Assembly: GCF_030863805.1 (NCBI RefSeq)
Contig: NZ_CP132957.1
Location: 1,612,001-1,676,000, forward strand
From: Kineothrix sp. MB12-C1
GTDB lineage: Bacteria; Bacillota; Clostridia; Lachnospirales; Lachnospiraceae
Direction of reading: 5' to 3'
Length of the DNA: 64,000 nt
Part shown: one piece after another, positions 9,589-18,085 of the stretch
Numbering within the stretch: position 1 is the stretch's first letter
Layout: the number at the start of each line of letters is the position of its first letter
Position numbers and translations under genes: made by a program
Notes under the pieces: generated by a model
Seen by the model: only the letters and a program-made list of their open reading frames with translations
Told to the model about the DNA's origin: nothing
Databases searched by the model: none

Positions 9589-10968
9589 ATGTACAAAATT
9601 GATTTTCAAAATCCGATCCATATATACTTTATCGGTATCGGCGGTATCAGTATGAGCGGCCTTGCCGAAATCCTTCTCACGGAGAATTTCACGGTGTCCG
9701 GCTCAGATCTTCGCCAGTCCCCATTGACAGAATCACTTAAGAAAAAAGGTGCTATCGTCCATTATGGACAGAGAGCCGAGAATCTCACCTCCGATATCGA
9801 TCTTGTTGTGTATACAAGTGCCGTTCATTCCGATAATCCCGAATTCATCACTATGAAGGAACTGGGGCTGCCGAATCTGACAAGAGCTGAACTGCTTGGA
9901 CAAATGATGAAGAACTATAATATTCCTATTGCTGTAAGCGGCACCCACGGCAAGACGACGACAACTTCTATGATTTCGGAGATTCTCCTTGAGAATAACA
10001 GCGATCCCACTCTTTCTATCGGGGGAATTTTCAAAAGCATCGGCGGAAACATACGAGTAGGCAGGTCCGACTACTTTGTTACAGAGGCTTGTGAATACAC
10101 CAATAGTTTCTTAAGCTTTTTTCCTAAAATAGGCATCATATTAAATATAGAAGAAGACCATCTGGATTTCTTCAAAGATATTCATGAAATCCGCACTTCC
10201 TTCCATGAATTTGCAAAGCTTTTACCGGAAGACGGGACACTCATTATCAATGGAGATATCGATAACTATGAAGAAATTACAAAAGGCTTGTCCTGTCAAG
10301 TTATCACTTGCGGTTCTTCTCCTCTCCATGACTACAGCTTTTCGAACCTTCATTATGACGAGCTGGCTCATGCTTTCTTTACACTACAACGTAAAAACGG
10401 TAATTCAGAGAACTTTACCCTTATGGTTCCCGGTGAACATAATGTGCACAATGCCATGGCTGCCATCGCTCTTGCCGACCTCCTTTCCATCGATAGCGAG
10501 ATAGCCAAAAAGGCTCTCCTCCATTTTTCTGGTACCGACCGGCGTTTTGAATATAAGGGAAAGAAAAATGATATTACTATAATAGATGATTATGCGCATC
10601 ACCCCACAGAAATTACCGCAACTTTAAAAGCGGCAGTTAATTATCCTCACAAAACTCTGTGGTGTGTTTTCCAGCCTCATACTTATACGCGGACAAAAGC
10701 CTTTTTACAGGACTTCGCAAAGGCACTCTCACTTGCAGATAAAGTTGTGCTTTCAGATATTTACGCGGCAAGGGAAGCAAATGACCCTGCGATAAATTCG
10801 AAACATTTACAGGAAGCAATCCTTCAGCTTGGCACTGAATGCTATTATTTCCCGTCTTTTGAAGAGATAGAAAACTTTTTATCAGCACACTGTGAACAAA
10901 ATGACCTGTTGATAACTATGGGGGCCGGAGATATTGTAAAAGTGGGAGAAAACATGCTAAAAGAATAA
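9589..10968 (+). CDS. murC: UDP-N-acetylmuramate--L-alanine ligase MurC
   Basis: A 459-residue cytoplasmic ligase adding L-Ala to UDP-MurNAc in peptidoglycan precursor synthesis. It has the N-terminal UDP-binding IHIYFIGIGGISMSGLAEIL, P-loop VSGTHGKTTTTSM, the middle-domain NIEEDHLDFFKD, and the C-terminal IIDDYAHHPTE and FQPHTYTRTKAF. An upstream in-frame ATG at 9532 exists, but the start at 9589 is preferred because AGGAAG lies 10 bases before it and the protein then begins directly at the Rossmann domain. The 79-bp repeats end about 105 bases upstream. It reads toward dnaD across a region of DnaA-box-like sites. Confidence 0.96.
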   Translation: MYKIDFQNPIHIYFIGIGGISMSGLAEILLTENFTVSGSDLRQSPLTESLKKKGAIVHYGQRAENLTSDIDLVVYTSAVHSDNPEFITMKELGLPNLTRAELLGQMMKNYNIPIAVSGTHGKTTTTSMISEILLENNSDPTLSIGGIFKSIGGNIRVGRSDYFVTEACEYTNSFLSFFPKIGIILNIEEDHLDFFKDIHEIRTSFHEFAKLLPEDGTLIINGDIDNYEEITKGLSCQVITCGSSPLHDYSFSNLHYDELAHAFFTLQRKNGNSENFTLMVPGEHNVHNAMAAIALADLLSIDSEIAKKALLHFSGTDRRFEYKGKKNDITIIDDYAHHPTEITATLKAAVNYPHKTLWCVFQPHTYTRTKAFLQDFAKALSLADKVVLSDIYAAREANDPAINSKHLQEAILQLGTECYYFPSFEEIENFLSAHCEQNDLLITMGAGDIVKVGENMLKE

Positions 10969-11147
10969 CTATCCACAATATCCACAACTTCAGGTCGAAT
11001 CTATCCTCCGAAGCTTGTGGATATTTTACTTTTTTACTCTTAAGGTCTCCTCTCCTCCAAATGCCCTGTTTTACATGAATTTTATTTATTTTCCACACGA
11101 TACTCTATCTTTTTTTATAATTATCCACAGTTTCCACATCATCCACA
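10969..11147. promoter_or_regulatory. Cluster of DnaA-box-like 9-mers
   Basis: Matches to TTATCCACA lie at 10969-10977 (CTATCCACA), 10978-10986 (ATATCCACA), 11016-11024 (reverse, TGTGGATAT), 11089-11097 (TTTTCCACA), 11121-11129 (TTATCCACA, perfect), 11130-11138 (GTTTCCACA) and 11139-11147 (TCATCCACA). The first two and last three are laid end to end with exact 9-base spacing. The cluster sits between murC and the dnaD/dnaI-like genes. Binding by DnaA is inferred from the consensus. An AT-rich tract lies between the two groups. The rest of the 306-base gap to the dnaD start holds nothing else I can name. Confidence 0.7.
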
Positions 11148-11274
11148 TTTATCAGGAATGGCGTATTTACGGCGTTTTCCGGCAAATTGACTATTTCTTT
11201 TTGAAAAGGGTTATGTTATAATTCATTTTGCTTTGGAATGATATAGTGTTATAGAATGAAAATGGGTGGGATAA

Positions 11275-12336
11275 ATGGGTCGCTTAACAATTTATAAGGA
11301 TAACTATGTGGATGCAACAGCTGTATCCAATCTTTTTATTGACGAATATATGAAGGATGCAAACGATGCACAGCTGAAAGTATACATTTATCTTATCCGT
11401 ATGATGAATGCTAATCTGTCTATCAGCTTATCCGATATTGCGGATAAATTTAATCATACGGAAAAAGACATAATGCGTGCGCTCAAATATTGGGAAAAGA
11501 ACCGCATTCTCTCTCTGGAATACGATGAATCCAAATCTCTTATCGGCATTCATCTGCTCGACTTAAATGGCCCAAAAGAGAAGGCTTCATTACCCTTGAC
11601 GGAGTGTGTTATTGCGCCTGTGGCGGTTTCTGTTTCTAAAGAAGAACTACCCGCGAACGAAAATATTTACGAAAAACCGTCTTATTCCTTAGACCAATTA
11701 AAAGAATTTAAAGCGAGGGAAGAATCTTCCCAGCTTTTATTTATCGTGGAACAATATATTGGAAAAACTCTGACCCCTTCCGAGGTGAAAACTATTTTCT
11801 TCATTGCAGACAGGCTTTCTTTTTCTGTGGATTTAATCGATTATTTGGTTCAATATTGTGTGGAACGCGGTAAGAAAGATTTTCGATACATAGAAAAGGT
11901 AGCAATCAGTTGGGCCGAGGCAGGTATTACTACCCCTAAAGAGGCGGAACAAAAAGCTTATAAATATGATAAAGCTGTATATGAAATCATGAATGCACTC
12001 GGGAAGACCTCTTCTCCTACTGCAAAGGAAGCCGATTATATCCGTCACTGGACGAAGAATCTGGGCTTCGGGATGGAAGTCATCCACGTTGCCTGCGAAC
12101 GAAGTGTTCTTGGCACGGACAAGCATCGTTTTGAATATGCTGACACTATTTTGAAAAGTTGGCATGAAGCAGGGGTTCATCACGTTACTGATATTGCCAG
12201 AGAAGATGAGAAATTCTCTCGCGCAAAGACTTCCAGGGGCATGACAAAGGCTGCTTCGAGCAACGCCTTCAACCAATTCAAACAACACGATTACGATTTT
12301 GAATCTCTGGAAAAGGAACTCTTAAAAATCAGATAA
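11275..12336 (+). CDS. DnaD-domain replication initiation protein
   Basis: A 353-residue protein with an N-terminal winged-helix part (residues about 20-90, LSISLSDIADKFNHTEKDIMRALKYW split over the helix-turn-helix) and two copies of the DnaB_2/DnaD C-terminal fold: about 142-215, ending near YIEKVAISWAEAGITTPKEA, and about 233-305, ending near YADTILKSWHEAGVHHVTDI. DnaD/DnaB proteins remodel origin DNA and help load the replicative helicase. The helicase-loader-like gene follows 19 bases downstream. GGGTGGGATAA precedes the ATG. The DnaA-box cluster upstream suits a replication-linked role. The exact equivalence to B. subtilis DnaD or DnaB is not settled. Confidence 0.88.
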   Translation: MGRLTIYKDNYVDATAVSNLFIDEYMKDANDAQLKVYIYLIRMMNANLSISLSDIADKFNHTEKDIMRALKYWEKNRILSLEYDESKSLIGIHLLDLNGPKEKASLPLTECVIAPVAVSVSKEELPANENIYEKPSYSLDQLKEFKAREESSQLLFIVEQYIGKTLTPSEVKTIFFIADRLSFSVDLIDYLVQYCVERGKKDFRYIEKVAISWAEAGITTPKEAEQKAYKYDKAVYEIMNALGKTSSPTAKEADYIRHWTKNLGFGMEVIHVACERSVLGTDKHRFEYADTILKSWHEAGVHHVTDIAREDEKFSRAKTSRGMTKAASSNAFNQFKQHDYDFESLEKELLKIR

Positions 12337-12355
12337 TTATTAAGGAGACTTTGCC

Positions 12356-13318
12356 TTGGCACTTAGCAATGTTCAATACGATTTCATCATTCGAAACTAT
12401 GAGGAAAAACAAAACAGGAACCGCCATCGGTCAGAAGAACGCCGCGCCCGTATTTACGAGCAGGTAAAGGGCTACAAAGAACTGGAAGATTCTATCGCCT
12501 CTATCTCTGTAGAACAAGGCCGCAGGCTTCTCGAAGGCGATACTTATGCACTTGAGAACTTAAGGGAAATGATCAAGAAACTGTCTGAAGATAAGCGCAG
12601 GCTTCTGAGCGCTTCCGGTTATCCTGTCGATTATCTCAATCCAATTTATGACTGCTGTGATTGCAAGGATAGTGGCTACATCGATGGAAAGAAATGCCAT
12701 TGCTTTCGTCAAGCTGAGATTTCTATGCTTTACGAGCAGTCTCATATCAGTAAAATGTTGACAACAGAGAATTTCTCCGCCCTTTCCGATAAGTATTACA
12801 GCGGCGATGATCTTTCTCTTTTTACCGATGCTGTCGGCACCTGTAAAAAATTTATAGAAAATTTTGATTCTATCTATCATAATTTATTCTTTTATGGTAC
12901 AGTAGGGTCTGGCAAGTCCTTTCTTTCCTGCTGCATTGCAAAAGAAATCATTGATAAGGGTTATTCTGTCTTATATTTTAGCTCTGCTGCTTTCTTTGAG
13001 CACATGTCGCAGCTTTTTTACAGTTTCAGGAATCATTCCGGCGAAGCGAGGGACGACCTTTATGAATGTGATTTGCTCATTATCGACGATCTGGGTGCAG
13101 AAGTAGTGAATAACTACACCTCCTCCCAGCTTTTTTCCTGTCTTAACGAACGACATATCCGTCATAAACCAACTATTATATCCACGAATCTATCATTGGA
13201 AGAATTGCGAGTACGTTATTCGGACAGAATATTTTCAAGAATTACCAGTAATTATACCATATGCAAATTATCCGGACCGGATATACGAATTTATAAAAAA
13301 CTAAACAGATCAAATTAG
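12356..13318 (+). CDS. DnaI/DnaC-like helicase loader ATPase
   Basis: A 320-residue AAA+ protein. It starts at TTG with AAGGAG seven to eight bases upstream. The N-terminal helical part leads to a cysteine cluster (CCDCKDSGYIDGKKCHC) as in the zinc-binding domain of DnaI. Then come Walker A FYGTVGSGKSFLS (about residue 180), Walker B LLIIDDLGAE (about 240), sensor I TIISTNLS and an arginine finger region SRITSN. The family places the hexameric DnaB helicase on DNA at origins and restarted forks. The preceding dnaD-like gene supports this role. The replicative helicase gene itself lies far away at 56726-58063. Confidence 0.9.
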   Translation: MALSNVQYDFIIRNYEEKQNRNRHRSEERRARIYEQVKGYKELEDSIASISVEQGRRLLEGDTYALENLREMIKKLSEDKRRLLSASGYPVDYLNPIYDCCDCKDSGYIDGKKCHCFRQAEISMLYEQSHISKMLTTENFSALSDKYYSGDDLSLFTDAVGTCKKFIENFDSIYHNLFFYGTVGSGKSFLSCCIAKEIIDKGYSVLYFSSAAFFEHMSQLFYSFRNHSGEARDDLYECDLLIIDDLGAEVVNNYTSSQLFSCLNERHIRHKPTIISTNLSLEELRVRYSDRIFSRITSNYTICKLSGPDIRIYKKLNRSN

Positions 13319-13347
13319 GTGGCTGCTAAGAAAGTGAGGATTTTTTC

Positions 13348-14532
13348 ATGGCTAAGCGTGAAGAAAAAAGAAATCTGGAGACGATCCCTGTCGGTTCTCT
13401 GGGTATCATTCCCTTGGAAGGTTGTAAGTCTTTGGGGGAGAAAGTTGATTACTATCTTGTGAAATGGAGAACAAAGCGTGAAAGCGAACATAAGGATTCT
13501 CTTGCCTTTGCGGGATATCAACGCGATTCTTATATACTCGGTGCCAAAGTTCCACGTTTTGGTTCCGGCGAAGCGAAAGGAATCATCATGGAATCCGTAC
13601 GCGGAACCGATCTTTATCTCCTCGTAGATGTGGCGAACTATAGTCTCACCTACTCTTTGTGCGGACATAAGAATCATATGTCACCTGACGATCACTATCA
13701 AGATTTAAAGCGTATTATTGCTGCCGTAGGCGGTAAAGCAAGAAGAATTACAGTTATTATGCCTTTCCTCTATGAAAGCAGACAACATAAAAGAAGCACA
13801 AGAGAATCGTTGGACTGCGCTCTTGCCCTTCAGGAAATGGTGGCTATGGGTGTTGATAATATTATCACTTTCGATGCTCATGACCCGAGAGTACAAAATG
13901 CAATACCACTTCATGGTTTTGAGACGGTGCAGCCTACTTATCAGTTTATCAAAGGCCTTCTTCAGCATGTAAAAGGACTGGAGTTGGATTCTGATCATAT
14001 GATGGCCATCAGCCCCGATGAAGGCGGCATGGGACGTGCTATTTATATGGCTAACGTTCTTGGTCTGGATATGGGTATGTTCTATAAAAGACGCGATTAT
14101 ACGAAGGTAGTAGACGGCAGAAATCCCATTGTCGCCCATGAGTTCCTCGGAACGAGTGTGGAAGGCAAGGATATGATTATTATCGATGATATGATTTCCT
14201 CCGGCGAAAGTGCCCTGGAAGTAGCGGCAGAACTTAAGAAACGTAGGGCAAACCGTGTATTTATCTGTGCTACTTTCGGTCTGTTCACTAACGGACTCGA
14301 CCGCTTTGATAAAGCTTATGAGGATGGCATTATCGATGGTGTACTCACCACGAATCTCATTTACCAAACACCGGAGCTTCTCTCCAGAAAATGGTATGTG
14401 AATTGCGACATGAGCAAATATATCGCTTATCTCATCGATACCCTCAATCACGATTCTTCCATCAGCGATTTGCTCAATCCGAACGAACGCATTCAAAATG
14501 TCGTATCCAAATACAAAAAGGGCGAGCTATAA
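13348..14532 (+). CDS. prs: Ribose-phosphate pyrophosphokinase (PRPP synthetase)
   Basis: A 394-residue enzyme making PRPP from ribose-5-phosphate and ATP for nucleotide, histidine and NAD synthesis. Visible are VIMPFLYESRQHKRS (ATP loop region), NIITFDAHDPRVQNAI (the metal/ribose loop with His and Asp), and the PRPP loop MIIIDDMISSGESALE. At 394 residues it is longer than the usual 310-320, with an N-terminal extension and insertions, and looks like the second Prs type found in many clostridia. AGTGAGGA lies upstream of the ATG, 29 bases after the loader gene, so the three genes are probably one transcript. Confidence 0.93.
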   Translation: MAKREEKRNLETIPVGSLGIIPLEGCKSLGEKVDYYLVKWRTKRESEHKDSLAFAGYQRDSYILGAKVPRFGSGEAKGIIMESVRGTDLYLLVDVANYSLTYSLCGHKNHMSPDDHYQDLKRIIAAVGGKARRITVIMPFLYESRQHKRSTRESLDCALALQEMVAMGVDNIITFDAHDPRVQNAIPLHGFETVQPTYQFIKGLLQHVKGLELDSDHMMAISPDEGGMGRAIYMANVLGLDMGMFYKRRDYTKVVDGRNPIVAHEFLGTSVEGKDMIIIDDMISSGESALEVAAELKKRRANRVFICATFGLFTNGLDRFDKAYEDGIIDGVLTTNLIYQTPELLSRKWYVNCDMSKYIAYLIDTLNHDSSISDLLNPNERIQNVVSKYKKGEL

Positions 14533-14555
14533 AATCAGCCGCTTTCATGGAGCTT

Positions 14556-14596
14556 CTCATTCCATCGGTTTACCATTTCTATTCCCATGGAATGAG
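14556..14596. repeat. 10-bp inverted repeat between prs and the MATE gene
   Basis: CTCATTCCAT and ATGGAATGAG surround a 21-base loop. No T run follows, so it is not a clear terminator; it may be a leader structure of the MATE gene. Confidence 0.4.
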
Positions 14597-14661
14597 AACC
14601 CCCTATTACTTTACCGGCTCTATTGTTATCACTATCTTACATAAAATTGGGGGTCTTCTTT

Positions 14662-16077
14662 ATGAAACCACTTTCCTCACATAAAATTACACTTATCCGG
14701 TCCGGTTCCAGGGCCGATTTATTTTTGACAAGACAACTGAGCAGTGAGCAATTTTCTTATTCAGATATATTTTCCATGCTGCTACCATTGATTTTAGATC
14801 AATTCTTTATTAACATTATCGGCCTTCTTACGACTGCGATGATCAGTTCCTCCAGCCAGGAATCGGTATCCGCAGTCAGCCTCGTTTCCCCTTTATACAT
14901 GATGATTTATTCCATCTTCAACGCTATCGCCGCCGGCGGTACCGTCGTTGTCGCCCAATATAAAGGAAGAGGAGATCGGGAGAAAATACGGGCTTCTGCC
15001 GGCCAGGTTATGTTCGCAACCTCCCTGGCTGCTATTATCCTTTGCAGCATTTTAATGATCTTTGCCAATCCTTTGGTGTATACCCTATTTCATGCGGCGG
15101 ATGCTATCGTGAAAGAGAAGGCGCGCGACTATCTTATCGGCGTATCCCTCTCTCTTATTTTTCACTCCTTTTATATGGGCTCCTTCGCAGTATTCCGTGG
15201 AATTGGCGAAACAAAGGTTTGCCTGCACCTTACAATGATCATCAACTTAATCCATCTGTTTGCCAGCCTTCTCTTCATTAATATTCTTCATATGGATATT
15301 GCGGGAACGGTGATATCCTTAATTATCGCCCGTATCATTGGCGGTATTATAGCCGTCTATTTAGTAATGCATAAAAAGAGCAGTCTCTCCATCCATGCGA
15401 GAGATATTTTCCGTATTGATTTCTCTATCCTGAAATCTGTTTTTAAGATAGGAATTCCTTTCGCCTTGGAACAGGTTTTCTTTAACGGCGGCGGTATGCT
15501 GGTACAGACCTATATTGTTCTTCTCGGCACCATCAGTGTAGCTGCTAATGCTATCGCAAGCTCCGCTTTTTCCATTTTATATGCCTGCGGCATGGCAGTA
15601 AGCACACTCTCCATCACGATTGTAGGCCAGTGCATCGGAGCCGGCGAGAAGAAGCTTGCCAGACGTTATGGCTCTAAGATGATATGGCTTGGCACCTTCG
15701 TCGTCCTTCTGTCGCTTGTGGTCTTCATGCCTCTTATGCCTCTTATTCTTAAGCTATATCAGGCACAGGCTAATACTCTTTCTCTTATTTATCAGCTTCT
15801 TTGGATTGCGGCCATCCCCATGACTTTCTTCTGGTCTCTCTCCAATATTATGCCCTGTGTTCTTCGTTCTGCCGGAGATGCCAATTTCAGCTCCGTTTCT
15901 TCGTTAATTACGATGTGGGCTATACGTGTAGGCCTGGGCTACTTATTTGCCGTCCCTTTAGGACTTGGCGTGCAAGGTGTCTGGATATGTATGGGTATCG
16001 AATGGGCTGTAAGAAGCGTTATCTTCTATCTGCGCTTCCGTTCCGAATCATGGCTGACGAAAAAAACCATTGACTAA
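14662..16077 (+). CDS. MATE-family efflux transporter
   Basis: A 471-residue integral membrane protein with about twelve hydrophobic segments in two homologous halves, each containing a motif of the type FEQxxFNxxxMLVQTYIV/LILDQFFINIIGLLTTAMI. MATE proteins export drugs or metabolites using a sodium or proton gradient. The start at 14662 is chosen because GGGGGT lies 7 bases upstream; an in-frame upstream codon at 14623 lacks a site. It stands alone between an inverted repeat and a strong terminator. The substrate cannot be told. Confidence 0.9.
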   Translation: MKPLSSHKITLIRSGSRADLFLTRQLSSEQFSYSDIFSMLLPLILDQFFINIIGLLTTAMISSSSQESVSAVSLVSPLYMMIYSIFNAIAAGGTVVVAQYKGRGDREKIRASAGQVMFATSLAAIILCSILMIFANPLVYTLFHAADAIVKEKARDYLIGVSLSLIFHSFYMGSFAVFRGIGETKVCLHLTMIINLIHLFASLLFINILHMDIAGTVISLIIARIIGGIIAVYLVMHKKSSLSIHARDIFRIDFSILKSVFKIGIPFALEQVFFNGGGMLVQTYIVLLGTISVAANAIASSAFSILYACGMAVSTLSITIVGQCIGAGEKKLARRYGSKMIWLGTFVVLLSLVVFMPLMPLILKLYQAQANTLSLIYQLLWIAAIPMTFFWSLSNIMPCVLRSAGDANFSSVSSLITMWAIRVGLGYLFAVPLGLGVQGVWICMGIEWAVRSVIFYLRFRSESWLTKKTID

Positions 16078-16113
16078 AGCCGAAGGCTGATAAGGAAGTA
16101 AAATGACAACTGC

Positions 16114-16152
16114 AAGGCGGTATGGTGAAAAGCTATACCGTCTTTCTTTTTC
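16114..16152 (+). terminator. Rho-independent terminator of the MATE gene
   Basis: AAGGCGGTAT and ATACCGTCTT pair across a short loop and are followed by a T-rich run, 37 bases after the MATE stop. Confidence 0.8.
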
Positions 16153-16184
16153 TTTGTCATTCGGTGGCCTGTTTCACAAATTCA

Positions 16185-16213
16185 TTGACAAGGTAATCCT
16201 CGGTATATATACT
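16185..16213 (+). promoter_or_regulatory. Sigma-A promoter of the zinc-ribbon membrane protein gene
   Basis: TTGACA and TATACT are 17 bases apart, about 50 bases upstream of the ATG at 16265. Confidence 0.75.
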
Positions 16214-16264
16214 AAACATACTAAGTTACACTTTTAGTTCATATATGGACAAAAGGGAGGAAGC

Positions 16265-16645
16265 ATGAAAAAAATAAATTCTATCGGATATGGAGGAAAA
16301 ATACTTGGTTGTGCCACCATTTTTACACTAGTAATACCTGGAATTATGCAGATTATTATGTTTGCTTATAAAAGCCGAATTCTTGCCGCCTGTGTGAAAA
16401 TCTCCTTTGGAATCGGCATTTCTATTATAGTGTTTTTTATTGGGTTACTTGCGGTAGAATTTCATCAAGATAAACGAATGAATATATATTATGAAACTAA
16501 GAAGGACGAGAAGTTGGTTTTAGGAAGAGGATTGTATGAATGTCAAGCCTGCGGAAACAGAGGCGTAAAATCAGAGGATAAATATTGTAGTGTTTGCGGT
16601 ATTTTGTTTAAGGAAAAAGACGAATCAAATGAAACAAACCCATAA
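16265..16645 (+). CDS. Small membrane protein with C-terminal zinc ribbon
   Basis: A 126-residue protein of unrecognised family. Two hydrophobic segments span about 14-37 and 43-67. The charged C-terminal part holds two CxxC pairs (YECQACGNRG and KYCSVCGILF, about residues 97-118), a zinc-ribbon arrangement. AGGGAGGAAGC precedes the ATG and a good promoter lies upstream. It may be co-transcribed with the TetR gene 110 bases downstream. Function is unknown; such proteins are often poorly characterised membrane sensors or scaffolds. Confidence 0.75.
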   Translation: MKKINSIGYGGKILGCATIFTLVIPGIMQIIMFAYKSRILAACVKISFGIGISIIVFFIGLLAVEFHQDKRMNIYYETKKDEKLVLGRGLYECQACGNRGVKSEDKYCSVCGILFKEKDESNETNP

Positions 16646-16755
16646 ATTATTCTGAATGTTGTACATAGCTTTTTCGCCGGCAAAGGGATAAGCAGCGATT
16701 TTCTTTGGGGGATTAAAAGCGCGCACGAAATTGAAAGGGAAAGGTCAGAAGCAAT

Positions 16756-17343
16756 ATGCCACGATTTAGTGAAAATGAAAAAGAACAAATAAAAACAAGG
16801 CTACTAGCGGAGGGAGAACGTCTTTTTGCAACATATGGCCTGAAAAAAATTACAATAAATGAAATAGTGTCAGCTGTAAATATAGCAAAGGCAACTTTCT
16901 ATACATTTTATGATAGTAAAGAATATCTCTTTCTCGACATTGTCCAAAATATTCAATTAAATATTTTTATGGAGCTTGACCTTTTATTAGAGACAAATAT
17001 CGCCTTGACTAACAAACAACGCGTCAGACAAGTATTTAGCACCATGTATGATTTGATGTTACAATTTCCTATCCTTTCTCAAATTGATAACCGCACTTTG
17101 GAGCTCATTTCCCGTAAAGTTTCAAAAGAGCGTTTGTCCGTATTTGCAAATCAAAACCTTGATGCAGTTTTTATATTAGACAAACATGAAATTAAGTTTA
17201 ACTGTACACTTGCAGTTGCTTCTCATACTTTTCAAGCGTTGTATCACGGATGGCTGAGTCTGCAAGGTCAAAAAAGTGAAATACAGGAAATGGTATTGGA
17301 TATTCTTTTGAATGGCGTGATTGAGCAAATAGTGAATGATTGA
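16756..17343 (+). CDS. TetR/AcrR-family transcriptional regulator
   Basis: A 195-residue protein with an N-terminal TetR helix-turn-helix (TINEIVSAVNIAKATFYTFY, about residues 32-51) and an all-helical ligand/dimerisation domain with no clear relative. TetR proteins usually repress neighbouring transport or metabolic genes until a ligand binds. The nearest candidate targets are the small membrane protein gene upstream and the MATE gene; the queT gene downstream has its own promoter and riboswitch. AAAGGTCAGAAGCAAT precedes the ATG. Codon use is more AT-rich than in the neighbours, which could hint at transfer. Confidence 0.88.
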   Translation: MPRFSENEKEQIKTRLLAEGERLFATYGLKKITINEIVSAVNIAKATFYTFYDSKEYLFLDIVQNIQLNIFMELDLLLETNIALTNKQRVRQVFSTMYDLMLQFPILSQIDNRTLELISRKVSKERLSVFANQNLDAVFILDKHEIKFNCTLAVASHTFQALYHGWLSLQGQKSEIQEMVLDILLNGVIEQIVND

Positions 17344-17357
17344 GCTTAAGTTAAGGC

Positions 17358-17385
17358 TTGACACTTCCTCTTTTCGTGATATACT
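17358..17385 (+). promoter_or_regulatory. Sigma-A promoter of queT
   Basis: TTGACA and TATACT separated by 16 bases, just ahead of the preQ1 riboswitch. Confidence 0.75.
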
Positions 17386-17401
17386 GAAAAAGTTACGATA
17401 T

Positions 17402-17443
17402 CGTGTGTTCGAGACCTTCCACACGTAAAACAAAACTAAAGGA
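17402..17443 (+). promoter_or_regulatory. PreQ1-I riboswitch
   Basis: Stem CGTGTG/CACACG closes a 12-base loop TTCGAGACCTTC and is followed by an A-rich tail GTAAAACAAAACTAAAGG that runs into the ribosome binding site of the next gene. This is the layout of the class I preQ1 aptamer (hairpin plus A-rich tail ending in ACTAAGG-like bases that form a pseudoknot). The tail overlaps the AAAGGAG site, so translational control is likely. The downstream QueT-type gene supports the call. Confidence 0.75.
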
Positions 17444-17454
17444 GACAATTCTAT

Positions 17455-17937
17455 ATGAACAAAAAATCTTTACTTATCGTCCAGGCAGCTATGATCGCTG
17501 CTATTTATGTTGTGCTTACTTTTATAGCCAACGCCTTCGGCCTTGCCAATTATGCGGTACAGGTTCGTTTCTCGGAAGCTCTGACGATTCTTCCCTTTTT
17601 TACCCCGGCAGCAATACCGGGATTATTTGTCGGTTGCCTACTTAGCAATATTCTGACCGGATGCGCTCTTCCCGATATTGTATTCGGAAGTCTTGCTACC
17701 TTAATCGGAGCATTTTTCACTTATAAGCTCCGCCGTTATAAATGGCTCGCTCCGGTTCCACCTATTATCGCTAATATGATCGTAGTTCCTCCTATACTGC
17801 TTTATGTATACGGTATTCGTCCTCTATGGCTATCCTTTGTTACGGTTACTGCCGGAGAACTTATCTCCTGTGGAATTCTGGGAATGCTTCTGTTATTCAC
17901 ACTGGAGAAATACAAAGACCGCATCTTCATTGCATAA
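17455..17937 (+). CDS. queT: QueT-family transporter (queuosine precursor uptake)
   Basis: A 160-residue hydrophobic protein with about five membrane segments; the motif VQVRFSEALTILPFFTPAAIPGLF split around the second segment is typical of the QueT family. These proteins act as the substrate-binding S component of ECF-type transporters, importing preQ1 or related deazapurines for tRNA queuosine modification. A class I preQ1 riboswitch overlaps its ribosome binding site. No energising ECF A/T genes are beside it, so it probably shares a common ECF module. Confidence 0.9.
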   Translation: MNKKSLLIVQAAMIAAIYVVLTFIANAFGLANYAVQVRFSEALTILPFFTPAAIPGLFVGCLLSNILTGCALPDIVFGSLATLIGAFFTYKLRRYKWLAPVPPIIANMIVVPPILLYVYGIRPLWLSFVTVTAGELISCGILGMLLLFTLEKYKDRIFIA

Positions 17938-17988
17938 GGGCAAAAATATTCTATTTGAACATAATACACCAAGGTCTTTTTACAAATT

Positions 17989-18040
17989 AAAAAGATGTTT
18001 TGACCAAGAAGTTCTCTATTACGGTCAAAACATCTTTTTT
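17989..18040. terminator. Strong bidirectional terminator after queT
   Basis: Arms AAAAAGATGTTTTGACC and GGTCAAAACATCTTTTT are 17-bp complements with T runs on both strands, 51 bases after the queT stop. Confidence 0.92.
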
Positions 18041-18085
18041 ATTTCATACATATTGCAAAATTTTCCTCTGCAGTTTGGTTTTATA

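Noticed and set aside
9172-9621. Four overlapping minus-strand frames in the second repeat array
   Set aside because: Same repeat-derived peptides; no ribosome binding site or family resemblance.
13705-14496. 263-codon frame antisense to prs
   Set aside because: It lies fully opposite a clear PRPP synthetase; composition is that of a shadow frame.
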